From DASXMX01 sp036794395 (GTDB lineage Bacteria > Planctomycetota > Phycisphaerae > Tepidisphaerales > Tepidisphaeraceae), in the NCBI GenBank assembly GCA_036794395.1, contig DAIRGS010000001.1:1-64000 (forward strand): a DNA stretch of 64,000 nucleotides, in the 5' to 3' direction. Each line of letters starts with the position of its first letter. Positions within the stretch are counted from its first letter, which is position 1. The position numbers were made by a program, and so were the translations under genes. The notes under the pieces were generated by a model. That model was not told where the DNA came from. It saw nothing but the letters and a program-made list of their open reading frames with translations, and ran no database searches. Positions 26,579 through 36,849 of the stretch are shown here, piece after piece.

Positions 26579-29092
26579 TCAAAACACGTAGAGGAATTCG
26601 TTGGCATTTAGCAGAGCGCGGCACAACATCGGGAGCCCGCGTGTGCGGATCAAATCCGTTGCGGCTACTTTTTCCGCGCTGTTCGGTTCGCGGTTCAATG
26701 CCAGCTTGAAAGCCCGATCGACCTGAGCCTCAACGTCGTTTCCGGCTTCACGTTCAATCCGTTGGGCGAAGAAGCCCGCCTGCTGCAACACGAACGGACT
26801 GTTCAAAAGATTCAATGCCTGGAGCGGCGTCGTTGAGACAGACCGCCTCGGAGCGATCTGCCCGCCATCGGGACAGTCGAATGCGCCAAACGTTCCGTCC
26901 TGCTGCAAACGGGGTTTAAATTGGTAGATCATCCGGCGCCATTCCGGCGGACCGAAATCTTCTTTGGGGGTGTAGACACGGACGTAGTTCTCGTTGGGTT
27001 TGAAGACATCGAAGCCCGGCCCGCCCATCTTGAAATCGAGCTTGCCGCTGGTCGCCAGAATCGCATCGCGAATCTGTTCCGCCTCAATCCGTTGCGGCGG
27101 GAATCGCCAGAGTAGCGTGGCATCGGCGTCGGCGGCAGCCGCGGTGGCGTCGAATCGGCCTGACTGCCGGTAGGTGGCCGAGAGAACGATTAGGCGGTGA
27201 ATTGGCTTGAGTCTCCAGCCTTCCGCGATCAGCCGCGAAGCAAGGAAATCCAGCAATTCAGGATGTGTGGGCTTCGCGCCCATATGCCCAAAATCACTGG
27301 GAGTCTGCACGATTCCCCGGCCAAAATGGTATTGCCAGAGACGATTCACAATCACCCTGGCCGGCAGCGGATTGCGAACATCCGTAACCCAATCCGCAAA
27401 CGCAATCCTGCGACGCTGCTCGGCTGTATCCGCCGGCAAATCGAGGTTCGGCAATATCGCTGCGACACCGCCCGGCGCAACAGCCTCACGAGGCTGCATC
27501 GCTTCGCCGCGATAAAGGCGGTGCGTGGGCGCAGTAGGCTCCTTGAATACGCCGGCGTAGATCATTGGGTAAGCATCGGCCAGGCGCTTGGATTCGTCTT
27601 CGATCGATCGCCTCTCGTTTCTCGCGGCGGTTAGCGCAGCTCGTTCTTCTTCGGGAGCGTTTTCAAAGTTGGGAGGTTGATAGCCGCTGCTGCGATACGG
27701 GAAGCGGTCGTTTGAGGTGGCTACGACCGTCCAGTTCTCCGGGTCGTCGATGGCAATCTCCAGAACGTATTTGGTAGGAACCCGATCGGCGAATTTCCCG
27801 TCGCGATCGCGGCTCCAGACGACCCTGTCGATGCGCGCCTTCCGGGGCAGCTCGATTGTTACTGAACCTTTGCCGCGCTGGTTTGAAATCCAACTGTTGT
27901 CATTTCCATATTTCCCATCGTTGAGGTGATTGATCTGATGGATCGCGAACCCGGGCAGCACGCCCGACGCGGTTGGTTTTGCGCCGGCCGACGCAAGGGC
28001 GATATTGGCTCCGTCCGCCCCTGCCGCGAAGACTTCAATTTCGTCAATGCAGGGTTCAGATGAGCCGCTGGTGGCGAGAATGCGCATGCGGACGAAGCGC
28101 GCTTCCAGGGCATCGAACCGCTCGACGTTCTGTCGCGCATCGACTGGACGTCGCCTGCGTTCGATCGAATCGGGTTCTGCCTTGGGCTCAAATCGCGCGA
28201 ATTTCGCATCGACCGCCCGGCGTCGAGCCGCGAGACGGGCCGTCGCATCGTTGAATTCTTTTGCATGCACGCGCCGCTCGCCATGCTGCACGCCGGCGAA
28301 AATCGCCTGCATCCGGTAGTAATCCATCTGCGACACCGGATCGAATTTGTGTTCGTGACAACGCGCGCAGCCAACTGTGAGGCCAAGGAATGTCGAGCCG
28401 GTCGTGGAGACCATATCGTGGAGTTCATCCATGCGCTGCTGAGCAGTGAGGGCGGGATCGGGGCTTTTCACCTGGTCCCACGCGCCGGCCACGAGGTACC
28501 CCGTCGCTGCGTCGGCGCCCATCGCATCCCCGGCCAATTGCTCGCGCACGAATTGGTTGTAAGGCAGATCATCGTTGAAGCTGCGAATGACGTAATCACG
28601 ATAGCGCCAGGCGTTTGGGCGGGGATTGTTCATCTCGAAGCCGTGGCTTTCGGCAAAGCGGACGGCATCGAGCCAGTGGCGGGCCCACCGCTCGCCGTAG
28701 CGGGGCGAGGCCAGAAGCGCATCGACTAGCTTCTCGTAGGCCTGAGGGTCTGGATCGGAAATGAAATGAGCCAGTTCTTCAGGTGAGGGCGGCAGTCCCG
28801 TCAAATCGAAATACAGCCGCCGGCCAAGCGTGAGTCGATCTGCTGGAGGCGCGGGCTTGAGTCCCTCGGATTCCAGGCGCGCGACGATGAACGAGTCAAC
28901 CGGATTGATCGGCCAAGTCGAGCCATGAACCGACGGGGGATTGACGGCCGCAACAGGTTTAAACGACCAATGATCGGCGCTTCCAGGAGCGGTATCGGAA
29001 AGCGCTGGCGCGGCAAGCCACGCAAGGACAATCGCGGCTCGCACGAGCACTGTTGCGCGGGTTGCCAAGGTCCGTCCCATGTCGATTCCCAT
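26579..29092 (-). CDS. DUF1549/DUF1553 (PSCyt2-PSD1) secreted protein
   Basis: An 837-residue protein with a signal peptide ending near ALSDT. Residues about 55-270 are DUF1549, with PINPVDSFIVARLESEGLKP, RYGERWARHWLDAVRFAES and the single haem-like CARCHEHKFDP motif. Residues about 330-480 contain a discoidin-like (F5/8 type C) insertion (VRMRILATSGSSEPCIDEIEV, NDGKYGNDNSW). DUF1553 covers about 570-830 (ARVIVNRLWQYHFGRGIV, FDCPDGGQIAPRRSVSTTPLQAL). The usual N-terminal PSCyt1 cytochrome module is absent. It is transcribed together with the DUF1501 gene. Confidence 0.9.
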   Translation of the reverse strand: MGIDMGRTLATRATVLVRAAIVLAWLAAPALSDTAPGSADHWSFKPVAAVNPPSVHGSTWPINPVDSFIVARLESEGLKPAPPADRLTLGRRLYFDLTGLPPSPEELAHFISDPDPQAYEKLVDALLASPRYGERWARHWLDAVRFAESHGFEMNNPRPNAWRYRDYVIRSFNDDLPYNQFVREQLAGDAMGADAATGYLVAGAWDQVKSPDPALTAQQRMDELHDMVSTTGSTFLGLTVGCARCHEHKFDPVSQMDYYRMQAIFAGVQHGERRVHAKEFNDATARLAARRRAVDAKFARFEPKAEPDSIERRRRPVDARQNVERFDALEARFVRMRILATSGSSEPCIDEIEVFAAGADGANIALASAGAKPTASGVLPGFAIHQINHLNDGKYGNDNSWISNQRGKGSVTIELPRKARIDRVVWSRDRDGKFADRVPTKYVLEIAIDDPENWTVVATSNDRFPYRSSGYQPPNFENAPEEERAALTAARNERRSIEDESKRLADAYPMIYAGVFKEPTAPTHRLYRGEAMQPREAVAPGGVAAILPNLDLPADTAEQRRRIAFADWVTDVRNPLPARVIVNRLWQYHFGRGIVQTPSDFGHMGAKPTHPELLDFLASRLIAEGWRLKPIHRLIVLSATYRQSGRFDATAAAADADATLLWRFPPQRIEAEQIRDAILATSGKLDFKMGGPGFDVFKPNENYVRVYTPKEDFGPPEWRRMIYQFKPRLQQDGTFGAFDCPDGGQIAPRRSVSTTPLQALNLLNSPFVLQQAGFFAQRIEREAGNDVEAQVDRAFKLALNREPNSAEKVAATDLIRTRGLPMLCRALLNANEFLYVF

Positions 29093-29249
29093 GAAAATGA
29101 ATGCCTTTTCGACCTCAAAAGGTTACCCCGTCCCGCACCCGGCCGCCATTAAGTCGTGCCCGTTAGAATTTTGAATGGAATGTGTAAGGTTCGCCGGCTC
29201 GACCCGTAAACCCATTGAAGTCACCAAATTCTTCACGGGAGACAGAGCC

Positions 29250-30716
29250 ATGTTCGGAATCAAATTCAATCGTAATCGTCGCACGCAAGTCCTGGCCCGG
29301 GCACGGCGGCCGGTGGTCGAGTGTTTGGAGGGGCGGAGCATGATGTCGACCACGATTTTCGTGGGGGACGGCACACTCGAACCCATCACGGAAAACCAGG
29401 CGATTACCAACAATACGGTCGCAACCGTCGCCGCATACGATACAAACGACAAGCCGCTGAGCGATCTCTCCGGTTTCACCGCCAAGATCGACTGGGGGGA
29501 TGGGAAAGGGACCAGTGATGGGACCATCGGCCCAAAGGTGAGCGGCAACTACTTCGCGATCGAAGGCTCGCATACGTACGACAAGGCGGGGATCTATCCG
29601 ATCAGCCTTCACGTGGTGGCCAACGATGGCACTTCGGCAGACCAGAAGGTTGAGAGAGCTGGCGTGCAGGACGCGTCGATGACCACGACGCCGCACCTTA
29701 TCGCGGCTGTGGCCGGGGAGCAGTTCACCAAGACCCTGGCGGATTTGATCGATGGGGACACGGCTTCGAAAGCGAGCGATTTCACGGCGGATATCCGCTG
29801 GGGCGACAACACGCCGACCGATCAGGCGCAGATTGTTTCCACGGGCGGCGGCCAGTTTCAACTAATCGGCTCCCATGCGTATGCCAAGCCGGGCCGGTTT
29901 TACGCATCGGTCACGGTGACCGACGCATACGGCGCAATGACGTCGACGACCTGCCTGGTCAACGTCGCGGCGGCTTCCACCACGCCAACCACGCCCGGCA
30001 CGCCTCCCGGCGCCGATCCGACCCCGGCAGGCCCGACAACGCCGGCCGACCCGACGACGCCAATGGGCCCAACGACTCCGACAACGCCCGTGCAGCCGCC
30101 ATCAACGCCATCGCAACCACCGACGATACCGACGGCCCCGACGACACCCACGACTCCGGTTCAGCCACCGGCTGCGCCCGCGAACCCGGTCACGCCGCCC
30201 GATACCACCGGTTCAATCGCGTGGGGCAAGAAGGTAACGCCGGCGTTCAAGGCGAAGTTGATTCAGATTGCCGCAGAGCTGGGCGCGGACCCGAACGACC
30301 TGATGGGCGCGATGGGGTTTGAGAGCGGCCAGACGTTCAGCCCGAAGATCAAGAACCGGCTGGGAAGCGGCGCGGTCGGCTTGATTCAGTTCATGCCCTC
30401 CACTGCCCGCGGGCTGGGCACTTCGACGGCGGCGCTGGCGAAGATGTCGGCGGTGCAGCAGTTGGATTACGTTTATAAATATTTGAAACCATACACCGGG
30501 CAACTCAACTCGCTGGGCGATGTGTACATGTCGATCCTCTGGCCCGCGGCGGTTGGGAAGCCGGACAGCTACGGTTTATTCCGCAAGGGAACCAGGGCGT
30601 ACACGCAGAACAAGGGCCTGGATACGAACAAGGATGGCGTCGTGACGCGCGGCGAAGCGACAGCGCGAGTGACTCAGACGCTACAGCTTGGCCAAACGCC
30701 GGCGTATTTCGGATGA
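29250..30716 (+). CDS. Surface protein: PKD-like domains, Pro/Thr linker, lytic transglycosylase
   Basis: A 488-residue protein from ATG 29250, with GGGAGA 7 bases upstream. The N-terminus carries RPVVECLEGRSMMS, a motif found in many planctomycete surface proteins. Two PKD/cadherin-like repeats follow (each with DWGDGKGTSDG or IRWGDNTPTDQ, ending SHTYDKAG or SHAYAKPG). A linker of about 60 residues is built of Thr-Pro units (DNA 29980-30190). The C-terminal domain is an SLT-type transglycosylase: MGAMGFESGQTFSP with the catalytic Glu, GAVGLIQFMPSTA, and a late EF-hand-like DTNKDGVVTRGEA. Peptidoglycan cleavage at the cell surface is inferred. Confidence 0.85.
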   Translation: MFGIKFNRNRRTQVLARARRPVVECLEGRSMMSTTIFVGDGTLEPITENQAITNNTVATVAAYDTNDKPLSDLSGFTAKIDWGDGKGTSDGTIGPKVSGNYFAIEGSHTYDKAGIYPISLHVVANDGTSADQKVERAGVQDASMTTTPHLIAAVAGEQFTKTLADLIDGDTASKASDFTADIRWGDNTPTDQAQIVSTGGGQFQLIGSHAYAKPGRFYASVTVTDAYGAMTSTTCLVNVAAASTTPTTPGTPPGADPTPAGPTTPADPTTPMGPTTPTTPVQPPSTPSQPPTIPTAPTTPTTPVQPPAAPANPVTPPDTTGSIAWGKKVTPAFKAKLIQIAAELGADPNDLMGAMGFESGQTFSPKIKNRLGSGAVGLIQFMPSTARGLGTSTAALAKMSAVQQLDYVYKYLKPYTGQLNSLGDVYMSILWPAAVGKPDSYGLFRKGTRAYTQNKGLDTNKDGVVTRGEATARVTQTLQLGQTPAYFG

Positions 30717-30797
30717 ATTGAAGATGATTCACCACGGACACGGAGAACAGGGAGAAGAGGAAAGGAGCGTAGTAGTTGCCATCAAAGGGGTGTGTGG
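30717..30797. repeat. Short intergenic tract with degenerate CACGGA/ACGGAG repeats
   Basis: Between the transglycosylase and the next gene lies CACCACGGACACGGAG followed by purine-rich GGGAGAAGAGGAAAGG. It resembles the CACAGAG and CACGAAG repeat strings at 63850-63920. No gene is seen. Confidence 0.5.
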
Positions 30798-33381
30798 TCA
30801 GTCCGCCTTATTGGTTGATGGAACGTCGCGCGTGGCGGGGGATTTGACCTGGCGGCCATCACGGAGGGCGGCGGCGAGGGTGGAGACGACGTCGGCGTCA
30901 TAGTCGGGGTCTTTTTGGGAGAACTGAGCGGTGCCGGTGGTCAGGTCGAAGTCGAAGAAGATCTCGGGTTCTGAATCGTTGGTCGAGGGCAGGAACCATT
31001 TGGTGGCGACCCATGTGCCGGCGGCGGATTTGAGATGCTGATCGGGGGCGGAAAGATGTTCGCCGAGGACCACGGTGGGGAAAGTCAGCGGGGCGAGGGG
31101 AAGTTGCGGATCGCGCGCGGGCGGCGCGGGGTGGTGAAAAGCTTTGGCGAGAGCGGCGACAAACCGGCCGCCTTGTTCGCGATTGGTCGGCAGGAGTGCG
31201 GCCATCGAGAAGCTGATGGGGATTCGCCGGTCAACTGGCGGAGTGGAGGATTGCACGGCGATTGTGATGGGAGCGGATTCATCACCGGCAGGGGCGCAAT
31301 CGAAGACGGTCCATTTTCCGCCGGGCGCGAAGTAAGGGGGTTCTTTGGTGAGTTTCTGGCCGGGACGAACATTTGATAAATGAAGGGCAAGCGAAGGGCC
31401 ATTGGAAACGCCCAGTTCGACTGCTCCAAGTTGATTTTCCGCCGCCTGTTTTTTGGCACGACTGCGGACTTCAGCGCGCCAGAAGCCCAGGCCGACCGCG
31501 AGGATGATGATGGTCAGGCGCAAGCCGTGGCGACGGAAGAAGCTTTCGTTCGCGGGAAGAAGCGGAGCGGGAATGGAGACAGGGGGAAGGATGATGGGGG
31601 CGGCGGAAGCAGCGGGTGCAAAATCAGTTCCGGCGGCGATGCGCTGGGCGACGCCGGGGATGACCCAGGGTGCGATGGTGCAGATGCTGGAATAGATCTT
31701 GGTCGCGCTGACCAGGCGATGATTCTTCGGCAGCGCCCATCCGGTTTGTCTTGGGCAGAATGGCGCTTCCCATGGGCCGGTTCGTGTGGAGCCGCGCAGG
31801 ACGACCATGTGATAAACAATCTGCGAGTCGCCCATGGCGGCGCTAACTTGCTGGATGCTGCATTCGGTAATGGCGGTGGCGGGAATGCGATAGCGCTCAC
31901 GGTCGCCTTCGAATCGGATTTCGCGGCGACGTCCGTCCACTTCGAGAAAGCCGATGTCGGTGGCGGTTTCGAGCATGACCTTGCCCCAGTTCTTCCGTGG
32001 GACGACTTCGACAAAGAAAGTGGGCTGATCGCTGGGGCGATTCAAATCGACGATGGGGGCGATGCGCATGCCGAAGAAGTGTTTGGCCCGGCGGAGGTAG
32101 AAGTTGTTAGCGGGCGCGCTGGAATTTCGCAGGGCGACATAGCCGCTCAGCACGAGCAGGACGAGGCATACCGCCGCGAGGCTGAGGCCCAGGGCGAGGC
32201 GGGCGGGTTCGGGCTGGGCTTTGTGGTCGAGAACCTCCAGGACGTTGGACAGATAGACCCCGCCGCCGATGCCGGCGATTGAGCCGAGGAAAGCGATCAG
32301 GGAACTGAGGCTCAGGAGATTGCCAATGACGATGGTGCGGCCATTCATGACCCGCCGGGCTTCGGTTTCGGGGACGGGCTGAACGTCGATGAGCGCCCCG
32401 CCGCCGAATGCCGCCGGAAGCATAGGGTTGGGCGTTGCGGTTGCATCGAGCAAATCCCCCGGCGGCGCACTAATCGGAGTCTCGGGCAGTTGAAGGCGCG
32501 GAAACATGGGCTTTATCGCGGCGGCTTCGGCCGGCGTGAGCTCGACGCGGGGAACGCTCATTTTTCCGGGGGAGCCGTCGAATTTCTGGAAGGTGGTGAG
32601 GTTGCCTCCCATCGAGACGTCCTTCACGGCGATGTAGACCGGGCAGGGATNNNNNNNNNNGATCATCCCTCTGGCCGGCGAGGCAGAATTCCACCGCCAC
32701 GGAGGTAAAACGTTTCTGCCGCCCGCTGGGTGTCATGGTGGGGACGCCGACCAGTCGCGCCAGTTCGCCACGTTCAAGCCACTCGCGAATGGCTTTACCG
32801 TTGCCGGGCGGAAAGGTGGCAATGTCCTGCTGTTTCCAGGCGTCGCATCGCTCGCAAAAGGGAACGAACGCGCGACGCCGGGTGAGAATGCCGGTGAGCC
32901 AGACGACGACGCCGCACTCGAAGGCGACCATGAGCCAGTTCATGACCGGATCGGACGTGCGCTCATGGGTGCTGGGATCGGAGTGGCCGACATCACGTTG
33001 TACATCGGTGCGCATCCGCCACGAAAGATAGGTCGGGAATTCATCCACGCGCCAGATGTTCTCGACGCCGGCCAGGTCGACGAAGCCGACATAATAATAG
33101 CCCAGGTATAGCACACCGCCCGCGGCGATGCCGAGCAAGCCGGCCAGCAGGGGCGAGCGGCATTTGCCGATGCGCACGGCCATCGTGAGCATGCCGCCGA
33201 CGATCAGGGCGGCAAAAATGGGCATCAGGAAGATGATGTACCATCCCTTATTGAACGCCCAGTACATCACGCCGGCCAATAGTGCGGCCACAAGGAGAGC
33301 CAGCGCGTACAACGCGAGGAACTTTCCCCAGCTCACCCGCCCGCTGGCGCGGTACCTGGCTCGTTGAGTTATTTGCGACAT
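30798..33381 (-). CDS. Multi-pass membrane protein interrupted by an assembly gap
   Basis: One gene split by ten Ns at 32651-32660. The N-terminal part (from ATG 33381, about 240 residues) has five helices, for example FLALYALALLVAALLAGVMY and SPLLAGLLGIAAGGVLYLG, and a Cys pair in FCERCDAWK. After the gap the frame resumes with VYIAVKDVSMGGNLTTFQKF, two helices (SSLIAFLGSIAGIGGGVYL, LGLSLAAVCLVLLVLSGYV), a central soluble part of about 250 residues with ATDIGFLEVDGRRREIRFE, another helix near LRLTIIILAVGLGFW, and a C-terminal extracytoplasmic domain. The frames on either side differ only because the gap size is nominal. I do not recognise the family. Confidence 0.7.
32651..32660. other. Assembly gap (10 N) inside a membrane-protein gene
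   Basis: The coding frame is open on both sides, with PCPVYIAVKD after the gap and EFCLAGQRDD before it, so a short unsequenced coding stretch is missing rather than a true break. Confidence 0.95.
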
Positions 33382-33618
33382 GGTTGGGAGGGGAGGGTAC
33401 CATCCGGGAAGGGGAAACGTAAATCGTAAAGACGTGAACAGCCGCGCGAAGGGAATCTGGGGTGGGGGAGCTAAGTAGGAAGGACGAAAGACTCATGCAA
33501 CCAGTCCTTCGGGCACCTTAACGCGAGAATCGAGTGAAATGCTCGATTCTCTGAATAAAACGCGTGTCGGACAGTGTCTGACACCGGATTGACTGCATGA
33601 TTCATTATGCGTTCCTAC
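33382..33618. repeat. Intergenic hairpins and a CGTAAAGACGT remnant
   Basis: Three structures occupy this 237-bp gap. ACGTAAATCGTAAAGACGTG at 33418-33437 matches the repeat that brackets the four-helix-bundle gene at 45 kb. GAGAATCGAG/CTCGATTCTC at 33525-33551 is a perfect 10-bp hairpin with a 7-base loop. GTGTCGGACAGTGTCTGACAC spans 33564-33584 apart from three mismatched pairs, a TGTC-rich palindrome. No gene is supported. Confidence 0.6.
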
Positions 33619-35175
33619 TTAGTTGTCGAATTGCTGCGCGGCGAGGCCTTGGGCGATCCATGAGCCGTCGGGAAGTTGTGCGAGATCGAATGGGGGTTGG
33701 GGGCGGGATGCCTGGCCGGCGTTAGCGCCGCGGGCTTTTTGGTTGCCGGAGGGGTTGGCGGGGTCGAATTGGGGTTTGGTGGGATCGTAGGCGGGGTTGG
33801 GGGTGGGCATCTGAGCGCCAACCTGGTTGCGCCAGGCGTGGAGCTGATTGCGCAGGTCGTTCACCTTTTCGGGGAGTTGAGTGGACAGGTCGTGTTGCTC
33901 GCCGAGATCGTCGTGAAGGTTGTAGAGTTCCACGTGCATGTCGTCGAAGAACTCGATGAGTTTGAAGTCTCCCTGGTGGATGGCTCCGTAGGGCATAGCG
34001 CCGCCGAGCTGGTAGTGCTGGTGATGGGGGTAGTGCCAGTAAAGCGATCTCGGTGCGAGAGTGCCGGATTGGCGGAGCAGCGGCGCAAAGCTGACGCCGT
34101 CGCTGATGTGGCCGGGCTGGTCGGGGATGCCGGCGATTTCGAGCAGCGTGGGATAGTAATCGATGCTGATCACGGGTGTTTCGCTGGAGCTGCCGGGGCG
34201 CGTGATAGCGGGCCAGTAGACAATGAGCGGGACGCGCGTGCCACCTTCGTAGCACGAGCCTTTGCCGGCTCGAAGAGGAAGGTTGGAGGTCGTGGGCACG
34301 CGGCCGCCATTATCGGAAGCGAAGATCACGATGGTTTTTTCCGACAGGCCGAGATCTGCTAGTTTCTGGCGAACGCGCGCGACGGTCTGGTCGACGCCTT
34401 CGACCATGGCGGCGTAGGCGGGGTTGTGCTGGGCGAGGCCGCGTTTGTTTTTCCGGCGGTATTTTTCGACCAGATCGGCCCGGCCCTGAATTGGCGTGTG
34501 GACCGCGAAGTGGGACAGGTACAGGAAGAAGGGGCGGTCTTTTGATCGCTCGATGAAGTTAAGGGCTTCATCGCCGAGGCGATCGGTGAGATAGTCGCCG
34601 TCCTTGCCTTCGGGAAGCGTGGCAATTTTCCAGGGGGCGAAATAAGTGGTCGGATTGGAAGCGGAGGTGCCGGCGATGTTGAGATCGAAGCCGTGCTTTT
34701 CGGGGTAATAGGGCTCGTTACCAAGGTGCCATTTGCCGATGCACGCCGTCGCGTAGCCGGCGGAGCGAAGGACGTCGGCCACGGTGGTTTCGTTTAAGGG
34801 CAGGTATTTGGTCCAATCGGGGACGAGCATTTTGGGATTCACGGGCATCATGCCGGGGATCCAGTCGGTGATATGCAGGCGGCCGGGGTATTTGCCGGTG
34901 AGGATGCTGGCGCGGGTGGGAGAGCAGACGGTGCAGGCGGAGTAATTCTGCGTGAACTTCATTCCATCGCGGGCGAGACGATCGATGGCGGGCGTTTCGT
35001 AAAGTTCGCTGCCAAAGCACGCGACATCGGTCCAACCGAGATCGTCGGCGAGGATGAAAACGATGTTGGGTTTTGAGGCATCGGGCTTCGAAGGAGTTTG
35101 GGCTAGAGCACTCCCCGCGGAGATCATGATCGCAACGAGAAACGCACAGCCCATTCCGACAGACCGGATGCCCAT
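33619..35175 (-). CDS. Secreted arylsulfatase-type sulfatase
   Basis: A 518-residue type I sulfatase with a signal peptide (SVGMGCAFLVAIMISAGSALAQ region, cleaved near AQ). Metal-binding Asp pair: NIVFILADDLGWTD. The modification site is CTVCSPTRAS with Cys84 in the C-x-P-x-R context, to be converted to formylglycine. Downstream landmarks are GKYPGRLHITDW, ATACIGKWHLG, LSHFAVHTP and FASDNGGRVPTTSNLPLRAGKGSCYEGGTR. It should hydrolyse sulfate esters, probably on algal or other sulfated polysaccharides. AAGGAG lies 8 bases before the ATG. It is downstream of, and co-oriented with, the Gfo/Idh/MocA gene. Confidence 0.93.
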   Translation of the reverse strand: MGIRSVGMGCAFLVAIMISAGSALAQTPSKPDASKPNIVFILADDLGWTDVACFGSELYETPAIDRLARDGMKFTQNYSACTVCSPTRASILTGKYPGRLHITDWIPGMMPVNPKMLVPDWTKYLPLNETTVADVLRSAGYATACIGKWHLGNEPYYPEKHGFDLNIAGTSASNPTTYFAPWKIATLPEGKDGDYLTDRLGDEALNFIERSKDRPFFLYLSHFAVHTPIQGRADLVEKYRRKNKRGLAQHNPAYAAMVEGVDQTVARVRQKLADLGLSEKTIVIFASDNGGRVPTTSNLPLRAGKGSCYEGGTRVPLIVYWPAITRPGSSSETPVISIDYYPTLLEIAGIPDQPGHISDGVSFAPLLRQSGTLAPRSLYWHYPHHQHYQLGGAMPYGAIHQGDFKLIEFFDDMHVELYNLHDDLGEQHDLSTQLPEKVNDLRNQLHAWRNQVGAQMPTPNPAYDPTKPQFDPANPSGNQKARGANAGQASRPQPPFDLAQLPDGSWIAQGLAAQQFDN

Positions 35176-35323
35176 GGCGTTGCTCCTTTTTCGATTTGCA
35201 GGCCGATTCTAGCGGCGCGATCCGCCAATACGTGAGGCGCGCCTCATCGCGGGAGTTTGTCTTGCGGGCCATCTGCTTAGCCGGTGCTCGGCCGATTTGG
35301 CAAAGCAAATCGCGGTTTTCGGA

Positions 35324-36655
35324 TCACATGAATTTGTATTCGTTCGGCACCGCCACCGGCGCCACCGCCAGCGGACCCCATTGGAATCCGCTCGCGGGCG
35401 CGAGGTCTTGTTTAGAGTTGAGGATCTGATCCCAGGTAATGGTCTGCCCGGAGTAAGCCGACTCACGAGCCATAATGCCCATGAGAGTGGACTTGCACAT
35501 GTAGTCGCCGTTGTTGATGACTTTTCCGGAGCGGATGGCGCCGAAGAGGGCTTTGTGCTCGGAATCGTACATATTTTCGGGAGTCGTGGGCTTGCGCTTC
35601 CAGTTCACCTTGCCGGTGATGCGGTGCTGCATGAGGTTGGCGGCGCCTTCAGTGCCGTAGATCAGATCGGAGCTATCGTTGGTGCACTGATCGAATTGGC
35701 GGCAGTAGGAGAAGCAACGGACTTGCCGCCCGCCGGGCAGATCCCACTCGAAGACGTTGCCGAAGTGGTCATAGATATTGCCGAACTGCGGGGCAGTGCG
35801 CTGCTGACGACCGCCGGAGCTGGTAACGCGCGTGGGCGGAACGTCGCCCATCACCCAAAGCGCCTTGTCGAGGCTGTGGATGTGCTGCTCGACGACGTGA
35901 TCGCCGGAGAGATAGGAGTAATAGAGCCAGTTGCGGATCTGGTTCTCCATGTCGCTCCACTGGGGCTGGCGGGGCTTGCTCCAGAGCCAACTGGTGAGGT
36001 AGTTGGAGTTGATCGCGACGATTTCGCCGATCTTGCCGGAGTGGACCTGCTCCATCGTCTCCATGAGGTACTGTTCGTAGCGGTAGCACAAGCCGGAAAC
36101 GAGGTTCAAGCCTTTCTTGGCGGCGGCGGCAGAGAGATCCATCACTTCCTTGACGCTCTTGGCGTCCACGCCGACCGGCTTCTCGCAGAATATCTGCTTG
36201 CCCTTTTCGATGGCATACTTGAGATGCGTGGGCCGGAAGTGCGGGGTGGTGGCCAGCAGCACAACGTCCACACTGTCGATGAGGTTCTTGTAGCCGTCCC
36301 AGCCTGAGAAGATATTGTCTTTGGAAACGTCCACCTGGGCGGGGATGTCGGCGGTGTTGCCCTTGATCAGGCCAAGGCCAAGCTCGGCCTGGTCCTTGAA
36401 GAGATCGCAGACCGCGTGCAGGACAGTGCCTTCGTCGGCATGAATGGCCTGGCTGGCCGCGCCGCATCCGCGACCGCCGCACCCGACCAAACCCACCTTG
36501 AGCTTGTCGCTCCCTGCCGCGTACACGGCGCTGGCGAGCGCCGGGGTGATCAATGCCGCACCCGCCATGGCGGCGGCGGACGTGGTCATGAACCGGCGGC
36601 GGCTGGGTTGGGCCGGCTGGGATGTGGATACTTTTTTCTCTTGCGTTTCGGGCAT
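35324..36655 (-). CDS. Gfo/Idh/MocA family oxidoreductase, Tat-type leader
   Basis: A 443-residue protein starting at 36655, where GGAGG precedes the ATG by 8 bases; the 23 residues upstream in frame are dropped. The leader PSRRRFMTTSAAAMAGAAL is twin-arginine-like. The Rossmann domain reads KVGLVGCGGRGCGAA and VDVVLLATTPHFRPTHLKYAI, with the catalytic-region EKPVGVDAKS. The C-terminal domain contains the GDHVVEQHIHSLDKALWVMGD segment shared with the 39.9-kb paralogue. Substrate unknown; likely a sugar or its derivative outside the cytoplasm. It may be co-transcribed with the sulfatase that follows. Confidence 0.88.
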   Translation of the reverse strand: MPETQEKKVSTSQPAQPSRRRFMTTSAAAMAGAALITPALASAVYAAGSDKLKVGLVGCGGRGCGAASQAIHADEGTVLHAVCDLFKDQAELGLGLIKGNTADIPAQVDVSKDNIFSGWDGYKNLIDSVDVVLLATTPHFRPTHLKYAIEKGKQIFCEKPVGVDAKSVKEVMDLSAAAAKKGLNLVSGLCYRYEQYLMETMEQVHSGKIGEIVAINSNYLTSWLWSKPRQPQWSDMENQIRNWLYYSYLSGDHVVEQHIHSLDKALWVMGDVPPTRVTSSGGRQQRTAPQFGNIYDHFGNVFEWDLPGGRQVRCFSYCRQFDQCTNDSSDLIYGTEGAANLMQHRITGKVNWKRKPTTPENMYDSEHKALFGAIRSGKVINNGDYMCKSTLMGIMARESAYSGQTITWDQILNSKQDLAPASGFQWGPLAVAPVAVPNEYKFM

Positions 36656-36734
36656 GGATAAGCCTCCAAAGGATTCGACTGAAGATCGGGCCGCCTCCGC
36701 GACGGCATGGGACGATTTTGCCAAAGTTTCAATT

Positions 36735-36804
36735 GGGAGGGCGAGGCTCCCGCCGAGTTGGGATTTTTGCGAAAACCACAGCTCGGCGGGAGCCTCGCAC
36801 TCCC
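36735..36804. repeat. Palindrome pair, GGGAGTGCGAGGCTCC family (locus 3)
   Basis: Arms at 36735-36757 (with GGGAGGGCGAGGCTCC, one variant base) and 36781-36804 in inverted orientation, separated by 23 bases. It lies between apbE and the oxidoreductase promoter. Confidence 0.85.
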
Positions 36805-36849
36805 AATCGGGTTACAACCACCGGCTTGGGATGTTTACCGCCGCGTGGG

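Noticed and set aside
29980..30190. Short direct repeats that could suggest a CRISPR or tandem array
   Set aside because: They are in-frame Thr-Pro codons of the linker in the surface transglycosylase.
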